Shown here piece by piece: positions 1 through 7,095 of a stretch of DNA of 21,117 bases (positions are counted from its first letter, which is position 1; each line of letters begins with the position of its first letter). Source of the stretch: Pseudomonas sp. UBA4194. GTDB taxonomy: Bacteria > Pseudomonadota > Gammaproteobacteria > Pseudomonadales > Pseudomonadaceae. A program made the translations under genes and the position numbers. The DNA lies in assembly GCF_002379585.1 (NCBI RefSeq), contig NZ_DFUE01000019.1:35134-56250 (forward strand), in the 5' to 3' direction. The notes below the pieces were generated by a model. That model ran no database searches, was not told the origin of the DNA, and saw nothing but the letters and a program-made list of their open reading frames with translations.

Positions 1-23
1 GAGGGGACCAGGCGCCGCCGACA

Positions 24-1940
24 TCAAACCCGGAAATGGCTCACCAGCATCTGCAACTGATTACCCAGCCGCGCCAGCTCGACGCTCGATGCGGCCGTCT
101 CTTCACTGGCCGCTGCGGTCTGCTCCGACACATCGCGCACGTTGATGATGCTGCGGCTGATCTCCTCGGCCACCGAGCTCTGCTGTTCCGCCGCCGCGGC
201 GATCTGCTGGTTCATGGCCTGGATGTTGGACACGGTGCGCGTGATGTTTTCCAGCGAACTGCCGGCGCGGCGGGTCAGTTCCACGCTGCTGTCGGTCAGG
301 CCACGGCTGCTGAGCATCACGCTGGCCACCTGCTGGGTACCGCTCTGCAAACCTGCCACCAGACCTTCGATTTCCTCGGTGGACTTCTGCGTGCGTTGAG
401 CTAGGCCACGCACCTCGTCGGCCACCACGGCAAAACCACGACCGGCCTCACCGGCGCGGGCCGCTTCGATTGCAGCGTTGAGTGCCAGCAGGTTGGTCTG
501 CTCGGCTACAGCCTTGATCACGTCCATGACGCTGCCGATCTTGTCGCTTTCTTTCTGCAGCGCGTTCATGGCCTCGGTGGAACGGCGCACTTCCTCGGCC
601 AGCTTCTCGATCTGGGCAATGGCTTCACCCACCACCTTGTCGCCTTCGCGGGCTTCTTCATCGGCGGTGGTGGCTGCCACGGACGCCTGTTCGGCATTGC
701 GCGCCACTTCCTGAACGGTGGCGGTCATTTCGTGCATGGCGGTGGCCACCTGGTCGGTCTCCACCTTCTGGCTGTTGACGCCAGCGCTGGTCTGCTCGGT
801 CACCGCCGACAGTTCTTCGGCGGCGCTGGCGATCTGGGTGACACTGTCACGGATACCACCGATCAGCTCGCGCAGGGTGGCGCCCATGCGCTGGATGCCC
901 TGCTGCAATACGCCCAGTTCATCGCGACGGGTCACTTGCAGGTTGTGGGTCAGGTCGCCATTGGCAATGCGTTCGACCACATCCAGGGTTTCCTGCAGGG
1001 GTTTGGTGATCTGGCGAGTGATGACCCAGGCCGCCAGCACACCGAACAGCAGGGCCAGCAGTGCCGCGGCAATCTGGTAGCTACGCGCTTCGGCACTTTC
1101 GGCATCGCGGCGCTCGATCTGGATCTTGTACAGCTCATCGCTCAGGCGCACCAGCTCGCTGCCCTGTACGGTCATCTCGGCACGGGAGCTGGTGATGTCG
1201 GCGATCGAGGTGCGGAAGCCCGCCACAGCAGTGCGATAGTTGACCAGCGCGGCGCTCAGTTGCTGCAGGCGCGCCTGTTCGGTGGGTACGCGAGCGGACA
1301 GTTGTTCCATCTCGGCGACGGCTTTGTCCATCTGGGCGAAAGCCGCTTGTTCGGTCTTGTCGCTGACGTTGTTGGTGTAGCCACGCACTTCATAGCGCAC
1401 CAGCTGCACCAGCTCCTTGGCGCGGGTGACGGCCTGGAACTGCTCGAAGCGCTCCGGGCTGTCCGGCAGGGCCAGGATGGCGTCATTGACCTGATTCACC
1501 AGGTTGTAGGCGACCATGGCGGTGTCGGTCATGTTCTGGCGCGCGGCGTTGCTGGTGTTGTAGCTGCTGCGCATGCGGTTCAGCGATTGCTGATAGGCGC
1601 TGATCTGCTTGGCCTGGTCGTTCAGGCGCTGGATGTTCTCCGGGCTCTTGAAACTGTCCAGCAGGCTTTTCTGCTGCGCGGAGAATGCGTCGAGCTGGGT
1701 CTGCACGGTCTGCGCGGCGCTGTCGTCGCCGTTGGTCAGCATGTACTGCAAGCGCACGATGCGCAGTTTGGTCAGGCTGTTGTTCAGCTCGGAAATGTCG
1801 CTCATCCAGTTGCTGCGCTGGATCAAGCTGCTCAAGCTGGTCCAGCCGGTGAGCGCAAGCAAGGTGGTCAAAACCAGCACCAGGCCAAAGCCCAGGCTGA
1901 GTTTCTTGGTTACGCTGATGTTGCCAAACCAGCCGTTCAT
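24..1940 (-). CDS. Methyl-accepting chemotaxis protein with helical bimodular (HBM) sensor domain, McpS-like
   Basis: This 638-residue inner-membrane chemoreceptor senses a periplasmic ligand and controls CheA through CheW. A short cytoplasmic N-terminus is followed by TM1 (about 15-35), a long all-helical periplasmic region (about 36-288), TM2 (about 289-309), a HAMP domain (about 309-362) and a methyl-accepting coiled coil. The conserved hairpin tip lies at about 480-511 (EQTNLLALNAAIEAARAGE). Total length, the opening MNxWFxNISV and the LRIVRLQYM segment (Arg60, Arg63) resemble what I recall of P. putida McpS, which binds TCA-cycle intermediates through an HBM domain. Ligand identity here is inferred only from that resemblance. 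The C-terminus lacks the NWETF-type CheR-docking pentapeptide. A strong ribosome-binding site (GGAGGG, 6 nt before ATG) supports the start. The gene is apparently monocistronic, just downstream of the aldehyde dehydrogenase terminator. Confidence 0.95.
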   Translation of the reverse strand: MNGWFGNISVTKKLSLGFGLVLVLTTLLALTGWTSLSSLIQRSNWMSDISELNNSLTKLRIVRLQYMLTNGDDSAAQTVQTQLDAFSAQQKSLLDSFKSPENIQRLNDQAKQISAYQQSLNRMRSSYNTSNAARQNMTDTAMVAYNLVNQVNDAILALPDSPERFEQFQAVTRAKELVQLVRYEVRGYTNNVSDKTEQAAFAQMDKAVAEMEQLSARVPTEQARLQQLSAALVNYRTAVAGFRTSIADITSSRAEMTVQGSELVRLSDELYKIQIERRDAESAEARSYQIAAALLALLFGVLAAWVITRQITKPLQETLDVVERIANGDLTHNLQVTRRDELGVLQQGIQRMGATLRELIGGIRDSVTQIASAAEELSAVTEQTSAGVNSQKVETDQVATAMHEMTATVQEVARNAEQASVAATTADEEAREGDKVVGEAIAQIEKLAEEVRRSTEAMNALQKESDKIGSVMDVIKAVAEQTNLLALNAAIEAARAGEAGRGFAVVADEVRGLAQRTQKSTEEIEGLVAGLQSGTQQVASVMLSSRGLTDSSVELTRRAGSSLENITRTVSNIQAMNQQIAAAAEQQSSVAEEISRSIINVRDVSEQTAAASEETAASSVELARLGNQLQMLVSHFRV

Positions 1941-2033
1941 GTTGCGCCCTCCAGACAGTAAATGGTTCCGACCCTGGCGCCGCGGGTATTTGTTGTTATG
2001 GGCGGCCTAGAAAAAGGTCATCTTGAGCCACTC

Positions 2034-2060
2034 ATATCGGCGGGCGAACGCAGAGCTGAA
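2034..2060 (-). promoter_or_regulatory. Candidate sigma-28 (FliA) promoter of the chemoreceptor gene
   Basis: On the minus strand a -10-like GCCGATAT (2041-2034) matches the FliA consensus GCCGATAA at 7 of 8 positions. Exactly 15 nt upstream is TTCA (2060-2057) against the consensus TAAA, a weak match. The predicted transcript start is about 85 nt before the chemoreceptor ATG. Chemoreceptor genes are commonly in the FliA regulon, which fits. The poor -35 is the main weakness. Confidence 0.45.
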
Positions 2061-2082
2061 ACAAAAAACTGTTGGGCAAAGC

Positions 2083-2115
2083 AAAAAAAAACGGCGCGAT
2101 GTCTATCGCGCCGTT
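2083..2115 (-). terminator. Intrinsic terminator of the aldehyde dehydrogenase gene
   Basis: On the minus strand AACGGCGCGAT, the loop AGAC and ATCGCGCCGTT form a perfect 11-bp stem (2115-2090), followed by a run of T to 2083. It lies 22 nt past the aldehyde dehydrogenase stop codon. It separates that gene from the chemoreceptor gene on the same strand. Confidence 0.92.
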
Positions 2116-2137
2116 CTTCAGCAAAGCCGTCGGTCGA

Positions 2138-3724
2138 TCAAGCGATCGGCTGCGAGCTCCACTCACCGTTGACCAGGCGTGGCAGGCCCAGCGGGTTGGC
2201 GTTGCGCAGCGCTTCAGGCAGCAGCGCATCGGGGTAGTTCTGGTAGCAGACCGGACGCAGGAAGCGATCGATTGCCAGGGTACCTACCGACGTGCCGCGG
2301 GCATCGGAGGTGGCAGGGTACGGGCCACCATGAACCATGGCATCGCACACTTCCACACCGGTCGGGTAGCCATTGACCAGAATACGGCCGACTTTCTGCT
2401 CCAGCACCGGCACCAGCCACTGGTACTTGACCAGGTCCGAAGCAGGCTCGCCGATCAGCGTCGCGGTCAGCTGACCGCGCAGCGATTGCAGGGCGCTTTT
2501 GAGCTCGGCGTCGTCAGCCACTTCGATGACGATGGTGGCCGGGCCGAATACTTCTTCCTGCAACAGCTCGTCGCCATTGAGCAGCAGGCTGACGTCAGCC
2601 TTGAACAGCTGAGCCTCGGCCTGTTTGCCTTCTTGCGGCTTGCCGGCCAGGTGAGTGATCCCTTCGTGCGCCAGCAGATGCTCGACGCCCTTGCTGTAGC
2701 TGCGCAGACCGCCCGCGTTGAGCATGGTTTGCGGCGCCTGGGCGGCCATCTGGGTTTGCAGTTGCTCCAGGAAGCCGCTGAAGGCAGGCGAACGCACGCC
2801 GATCACCAGGCCTGGGTTGGTGCAGAACTGGCCACAGCCCATGACCACCGAAGCAGCCAGTTCCTTGGCCACGGTTTCACCGCGGCTGGCCAGTGCTTCA
2901 GGCAACACCACCACGGGGTTGATGCTGGACATCTCGGCAAACACCGGGATGGGCTGCGGGCGCTCGGCAGCCATCTTGCACAGCGCGTCGCCGCCGCTGA
3001 GCGAGCCGGTGAAGCCCACGGCCTGGATCGCCGGGTGCTTGACCAGGGGTTCACCCACACCGCTGCCGAAGATCATGTTGAACACGCCCTTGGGCATGCC
3101 GGTTTTCTCGGCGGCGCGAATGATCGCAGTGCCGACCTGGTCGGCGGTGGCCATGTGGCCGCTGTGGGCCTTGAACACCACCGGGCAACCCGACGCCAGC
3201 GCAGCAGCGGTATCGCCGCCGGCGGTGGAGAAGGCCAATGGGAAGTTGCTGGCGCCGAACACGGCCACCGGGCCTACGCCGATGCGGTATTGGCGCAGGT
3301 CGACGCGCGGCAGCGGCTTGCGCTCGGGCAGGGCCAGGTCGATGCGGGCACCGAGGAAGTCACCACGGCGCAGGACTTTGGCGAACAGGCGCATCTGGCC
3401 ACTGGTACGGCCACGCTCGCCCTGGATGCGACCGGCTGGCAGCGCGGTTTCCTGGCAAACGATGGCGACGAAGTCGTCACCCAGTGCGTCGATTTCATCG
3501 GCAATGGCATCGAGGAATTCGGCCCGGCGTGCCGGGCTCAGCTGACGGTATTCCAGGAACGCGCCGTCGGCGGCCTGGCAGGCAGCGTCAACTTCGGCAT
3601 CGGTGGCCTGGTAGAAAGCATAAGGCAGGGCCTCGCCGGTGGTGGCGTCGACACTTTTGAGTTTGGGCTCGCCACTGGCGCTGCGAGTGCCGCCGATGAA
3701 ATTGTGACCGAGGATGTTAGGCAT
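2138..3724 (-). CDS. NAD(P)-dependent aldehyde dehydrogenase, 2,5-dioxovalerate (alpha-ketoglutaric semialdehyde) dehydrogenase type
   Basis: A 528-residue cytoplasmic aldehyde dehydrogenase. Visible ALDH landmarks are Asn160 in FGASNFP, Lys185 in VVFKAHSGH (cofactor binding), the GFTGS loop at 237-241, the general-base Glu264 in FAEMSSINP and the catalytic Cys301 in GQFCTNPG. The opening (GHNFIGGTRSA), the VFKAHSGH and AEMSSINPV motifs and the length are those of the group oxidising 2,5-dioxovalerate to 2-oxoglutarate. That reaction is the last step of aldarate, pentose and hydroxyproline breakdown. No partner such as a dehydratase of those pathways is adjacent, so the physiological pathway is open. 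GGAGA precedes the ATG at a normal distance. The gene stands alone: an intrinsic terminator follows it and a divergent signalling operon lies upstream. The family call is firm; the substrate rests on family resemblance. Confidence 0.9.
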   Translation of the reverse strand: MPNILGHNFIGGTRSASGEPKLKSVDATTGEALPYAFYQATDAEVDAACQAADGAFLEYRQLSPARRAEFLDAIADEIDALGDDFVAIVCQETALPAGRIQGERGRTSGQMRLFAKVLRRGDFLGARIDLALPERKPLPRVDLRQYRIGVGPVAVFGASNFPLAFSTAGGDTAAALASGCPVVFKAHSGHMATADQVGTAIIRAAEKTGMPKGVFNMIFGSGVGEPLVKHPAIQAVGFTGSLSGGDALCKMAAERPQPIPVFAEMSSINPVVVLPEALASRGETVAKELAASVVMGCGQFCTNPGLVIGVRSPAFSGFLEQLQTQMAAQAPQTMLNAGGLRSYSKGVEHLLAHEGITHLAGKPQEGKQAEAQLFKADVSLLLNGDELLQEEVFGPATIVIEVADDAELKSALQSLRGQLTATLIGEPASDLVKYQWLVPVLEQKVGRILVNGYPTGVEVCDAMVHGGPYPATSDARGTSVGTLAIDRFLRPVCYQNYPDALLPEALRNANPLGLPRLVNGEWSSQPIA

Positions 3725-3832
3725 TGTTGTCTCCGTGTCGTTTGGGCGGGTTGTTGACGGACATCATACAACTAGGGCATTTGTCGATCAAGGTCGCCCC
3801 TACGGGCGGCCCTTGGATGGCAAAAGGGAAAA

Positions 3833-3848
3833 TGGCCCACAACATGCA
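3833..3848 (+). promoter_or_regulatory. Possible sigma-54 promoter before the receiver-CheC operon
   Basis: TGGCCCACAACATGCA keeps the GG and GC dinucleotides at the -24/-12 spacing and matches TGGCAC-N5-TTGC with a few mismatches (positions 5, 7 and 12 of the 16-mer). Predicted initiation near 3860 would leave a leader of about 100 nt. No upstream activator site was identified, so this is only a candidate. Confidence 0.25.
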
Positions 3849-3860
3849 AGCAAATAGCCA

Positions 3861-3873
3861 CTACCTGAGGTAG
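3861..3873. promoter_or_regulatory. Perfect 13-bp palindrome in the divergent intergenic region
   Basis: CTACCTGAGGTAG is a perfect dyad (6-bp arms, 1-nt centre) between the divergent aldehyde dehydrogenase and receiver-CheC genes, about 85 nt before the latter's start. A regulator-binding site is plausible; none is recognised. A smaller hairpin (CGCCC-ctac-GGGCG, 3795-3808) lies nearer the aldehyde dehydrogenase. Confidence 0.3.
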
Positions 3874-3957
3874 CGCCTTCACGTGCCTTGCGGTTATGGT
3901 GAGCCAGATCGATCATCGGCGACGCACCCGTTCGCCCCGAACCGAGTACCAGAGGTC

Positions 3958-4956
3958 ATGTCGCCCATTCCCCTGCTGATCTGCGATGACTCTAACATGG
4001 CCCGCAAACAACTGTTGCGTGCCCTGCCAGCGGATTGGGACACGGCTGTCACACTGGCCGTCAATGGCCGCGAAGCGCTGGATTACGTGCGTCAAGGCAA
4101 GGGCGAGGTCATGCTGCTGGATCTGACCATGCCCGACATGGATGGTTACCAAGTGCTGGCAGCGTTACGCGAGCTGGGCTTGAACAGCAAGGTCATCGTG
4201 GTCTCCGGTGACGTTCAGGACGAAGCCCTGCGTCGTGTCCGCGAACTGGGGGCGCTGGCCTTCATCAAGAAGCCGGCGGCGCCGGACGAACTGCGCCGGG
4301 TGCTGCTGCAAGCCGGGCTTCTGGAAAAGAGCCCGAGCAACGCTCTGCGCCGCGCGCCGAACATCGACATTCACATCGGCTTCATCGACGCCCTGCGCGA
4401 AGCCGTCAACGTCGCGATGGGGCAGGCCGCGGCCATGCTGGCCAAGGTGCTGGGGGTGTTCATCCAGCTGCCCGTGCCTCACGTCAATCTGCTGGAAGTT
4501 AGCGAGCTGCACATGGCCCTGGCCGATGTGCAGCACGGTCAACCGGTGACCGCTATTTGCCAGGGCTATATAGGGGGCGGCATTGCCGGCGAGGCGCTGC
4601 TGATTTTCCACCACTGCGAGATCGCCGACATCGCCCGTCTGATGCGCCGCAGCGCCCTGGAATACTCCGATATCGAAATGCTGCTGGACCTGTCGTCGGT
4701 GATCATCGGTGCGTGTCTCAGCGGCCTGGCCCAGCAAATGGAGGTGGTGTTTTCCCAGAGCCATCCGCAGGTGCTGGGTGAGCAACGGGCCATCGACGAC
4801 TTGATTGCGGTAGGCAAGCAGCGCTGGACCCGAACCCTGACCGTGGAGATCAGCTATACGCTGGAAGGCCACGACATCCACTTTGACCTGTTGCTGCTGT
4901 TCACCGAAGACTCGGTGCCCCTGCTGCGCGACAAACTTGCCTACCTGATGAGCTGA
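3958..4956 (+). CDS. Response regulator with C-terminal CheC/CheX-like phosphatase domain
   Basis: A 332-residue cytoplasmic protein. The receiver domain spans about 1-122 with acidic pair Asp10/Asp11, phospho-acceptor Asp55 (MLLDLTMPDMDGY), Ser83 and Lys105 in KKP. The rest (about 136-332) matches the CheC/CheX/FliY fold, whose members dephosphorylate CheY~P. Its first active-site motif is exact: Asp144-x3-Glu148-x2-Asn151-x22-Pro174. The pseudo-symmetric second motif reads Glu240-x3-Asp244-x2-Ser247-x22-Pro270, so the catalytic Glu and Asn are replaced while spacing and Pro remain. The ATG at 3958 is preferred over an in-frame ATG 75 nt upstream because AGAGG precedes it and the receiver begins at once. 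The downstream diguanylate cyclase starts 3 bp after the stop, implying co-transcription and probably translational coupling. Receiver and CheC assignments are firm; the phosphatase target is unknown. Confidence 0.88.
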   Translation: MSPIPLLICDDSNMARKQLLRALPADWDTAVTLAVNGREALDYVRQGKGEVMLLDLTMPDMDGYQVLAALRELGLNSKVIVVSGDVQDEALRRVRELGALAFIKKPAAPDELRRVLLQAGLLEKSPSNALRRAPNIDIHIGFIDALREAVNVAMGQAAAMLAKVLGVFIQLPVPHVNLLEVSELHMALADVQHGQPVTAICQGYIGGGIAGEALLIFHHCEIADIARLMRRSALEYSDIEMLLDLSSVIIGACLSGLAQQMEVVFSQSHPQVLGEQRAIDDLIAVGKQRWTRTLTVEISYTLEGHDIHFDLLLLFTEDSVPLLRDKLAYLMS

Positions 4957-4959
4957 GCC

Positions 4960-5919
4960 ATGAACCGACCGATCGAGCTGGACGAGTTTCACTGGCTGCT
5001 GGCGATCACCCAAAGCATCGACGTGGGGGTGGTGGTGCTCGACGCCGATTACCAGGTGCAGGTATGGAACACCTTTATGGAGAACCGCTCCGGGCTGGCG
5101 CCGGACGAGGCGATCGGCCAGCCGTTCTTCCATCTGTTTCAGGAAGTGGACCCGGAATGGTTTCGCAAGAAAGTCCGCAGCGTCATGACCCTGGGCACTC
5201 CGGCGTTCACCATCTGGGAGCAGCGCCCTTATCTGGTGCGGTTCAAGAACTACCAGCCGATCACCGGGCAGGAAGAGTTCATGTACCAGAACACCACCAT
5301 CCTGCCGCTGCGCTCCACCAACAGTGAGATCAAGCATATCTGCGTGGTCATCTATGACGTCACCGACGTGGCCACCAACCGGCGTCAACTCCAGGCCTCG
5401 AACCTGCAGTTGCAGAAGCTCTCCAGCACCGACCGCCTGACCGGGCTGTACAACCGCGGACACTGGGAAGAGGCGCTGAAACTCGAATACGCCCGCCATG
5501 CCCGCTATGGCCATGCGACCTCGTTGATCATGTTCGACATCGACCACTTCAAGCGGGTCAACGATACCTATGGTCATCAAGTGGGCGATCAGGTCATCCA
5601 GCGCGTGGCCGATGTGCTGCGTGAACTGGTGCGCGACGCCGATATTGCCGGGCGCTACGGCGGCGAGGAATTCGCCGTGCTGCTGCCCGACACCGACAAG
5701 GCGGGCGGTGCCATGCTGGCGGAGCGCTTGCGCAAGGTGGTCGAAGAGCAAACGGTGGAGAGCGAAGCGGGCCCTGTTCGCTTTACCATCAGCCTGGGCG
5801 TGGCGGACCTGGGTTACCCCACCGACGATTACAAGCAACTGATCGAATGGGCCGACCAGGCGTTGTACGCCTCCAAGCGCGGCGGCCGCAATCGGGTCAC
5901 GGTGTACGAGCGGCCCTGA
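4960..5919 (+). CDS. Diguanylate cyclase with N-terminal PAS domain
   Basis: A 319-residue protein predicted to make cyclic di-GMP from two GTP. An N-terminal PAS domain (about 9-133) precedes a short helical linker rich in Gln and Leu (about 138-153) and a GGDEF domain (about 154-315). The cyclase signature is GGEEF (234-238), the active variant, with metal ligand Asp193 in MFDIDHF. The inhibitory I-site RxxD (Arg225-Asp228) lies exactly five residues before GGEEF, so product inhibition is expected. No transmembrane segment is present, so it is cytosolic. The start is 3 bp after the receiver-CheC stop with only a weak ribosome-binding site, suggesting coupled translation. The PAS ligand is not predictable. 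The neighbour is the obvious candidate for controlling its activity. Confidence 0.95.
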   Translation: MNRPIELDEFHWLLAITQSIDVGVVVLDADYQVQVWNTFMENRSGLAPDEAIGQPFFHLFQEVDPEWFRKKVRSVMTLGTPAFTIWEQRPYLVRFKNYQPITGQEEFMYQNTTILPLRSTNSEIKHICVVIYDVTDVATNRRQLQASNLQLQKLSSTDRLTGLYNRGHWEEALKLEYARHARYGHATSLIMFDIDHFKRVNDTYGHQVGDQVIQRVADVLRELVRDADIAGRYGGEEFAVLLPDTDKAGGAMLAERLRKVVEEQTVESEAGPVRFTISLGVADLGYPTDDYKQLIEWADQALYASKRGGRNRVTVYERP

Positions 5920-5995
5920 AGCGCTGATGGCGACCGCAACCCCCGTGCGGGCTTGGGGTATCATGGGCGCCAGTCAAAACCCTTGGACGCTCCCC

Positions 5996-7051
5996 ATGCC
6001 CAGTACCCTTGCTCCCAGCCAGCCGCGCGGCTGGTCCTTCTGGTGGAAGCCCGCCGTGTTCATTCTGGTCGCGGTGATCGGCCTCTACTACGTGAAGTGG
6101 TCGCCGTATTACCTCAAGTCCTTCGTGGCGGCCGACCAGCACAGCATTGGCAACTCGATCATCAACGACAATCCGAGCTCCCCGCTGTGGGCCGCGCTGG
6201 CCTATGCCCAGGTGTATTTCCTGGCGATCTGGAAGGCGGCGGTGCTGGCGGTGATCCTCGGCTCGCTGGTGCAGGTGCTGATTCCGCGTGACTGGTTGCT
6301 GCGCCTGTTCGGCAAGGCCGGCTTGGGTTCCACGCTGCGCGGCGGCCTGTTCGCCTTGCCCGGCATGATGTGCAGTTGCTGCGCGGCACCGGTGGCGGCC
6401 GGCTTGCGCCGCCAGCAGGTGTCGGTCGGCGCGGCGCTGGCCTTCTGGATCGCCAACCCGGTACTGAACCCCGCCACCCTGGTGTTCATGGGCTTCGTGC
6501 TGGGCTGGGAGTTCAGCGCGCTGCGACTGGTGGCCGGGGTGGTACTGGTGCTGGGTGTATCGCTGTTCGCCCAGCGCATCGCCAAGCCCGACGCCCTGCC
6601 GGAACAAGCGGTGCAGGCGCTGGAAGACGTGACGGACGCTCCCCAGGGCAGCCTGTTGGCCCGCTGGATGAAAACCCTCTGGCAACTGTTCTGGAGCACC
6701 ATCCCGATCTACGTGGTGGCGGTGCTGGTGTTGGGCGCGGCGCGGGTCTGGCTGTTTCCCCACGTCGACGGCGCCATGGGCAACAGTCTGTTGTGGCTGG
6801 TGCCGCTGGCGATCGTCGGCACCCTGTTCGTGATTCCGACGGCGGCGGAAATCCCCATCGTGCAAACCCTGATGGCGCTGGGCCTGGGCACCGCGCCAGC
6901 GGTCGCGTTGCTGATGACCTTGCCCAGCGTGAGCCTGCCTTCGCTGTTGATGCTGCGCAAATCCTTCGATACGCGGGTGCTGGTCTGGGTCGGCGTACTG
7001 ACCATGCTGGTGGGTATCGTCAGCGGCCTGGTGGGCGCGGCGCTGTTGTAA
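5996..7051 (+). CDS. Predicted permease of the ArsP/DUF318 (YraQ-like) family
   Basis: A 351-residue multi-spanning inner-membrane protein with about eight hydrophobic segments in two halves. Each half carries a family motif: a Cys-rich PGMMCSCCAAPVAAGL with Cys126, Cys128 and Cys129, followed by AFWIANPVLNPATL, and later the IPTAAEIPIVQTL and LMTLPSVSLPSLLMLRKSF regions. Members of this family include ArsP, which exports trivalent organoarsenicals; the substrate here is unknown. In-frame ATGs also occur at 5927 and 5963. The 5996 start is preferred because it opens directly onto a short hydrophilic leader and TM1, but no clear ribosome-binding site decides between them. It converges on mnmH with 10 bp between stops. 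Being next to selD-mnmH hints at, but does not show, a role with selenium compounds. Confidence 0.8.
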   Translation: MPSTLAPSQPRGWSFWWKPAVFILVAVIGLYYVKWSPYYLKSFVAADQHSIGNSIINDNPSSPLWAALAYAQVYFLAIWKAAVLAVILGSLVQVLIPRDWLLRLFGKAGLGSTLRGGLFALPGMMCSCCAAPVAAGLRRQQVSVGAALAFWIANPVLNPATLVFMGFVLGWEFSALRLVAGVVLVLGVSLFAQRIAKPDALPEQAVQALEDVTDAPQGSLLARWMKTLWQLFWSTIPIYVVAVLVLGAARVWLFPHVDGAMGNSLLWLVPLAIVGTLFVIPTAAEIPIVQTLMALGLGTAPAVALLMTLPSVSLPSLLMLRKSFDTRVLVWVGVLTMLVGIVSGLVGAALL

Positions 7052-7058
7052 ATCCCGA

Positions 7059-7095
7059 GGCCTACCTGCGCAACTGACGCTCGCGCAGGTAGGCC
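7059..7095. terminator. Hairpin shared by the convergent permease and mnmH ends
   Basis: GGCCTACCTGCGC (7059-7071) and GCGCAGGTAGGCC (7083-7095) form a perfect 13-bp stem with an 11-nt loop. It lies directly after the permease stop and contains the last eleven codons and the TAG of mnmH. No T-run follows on either strand, so it may act as a bidirectional RNA 3' end or stabiliser rather than a classical intrinsic terminator. Confidence 0.6.

Noticed and set aside
2072..3757. Plus-strand open frame opposite the aldehyde dehydrogenase
   Set aside because: The minus strand encodes a complete dehydrogenase with all catalytic residues. The plus frame also runs through the terminator and has no family features.
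4165..5964. Long minus-strand open frame opposite the receiver-CheC and cyclase genes
   Set aside because: Two well-conserved plus-strand proteins occupy the region. The antisense translation is His/Gln/Arg-rich low-information sequence typical of high-GC shadows.
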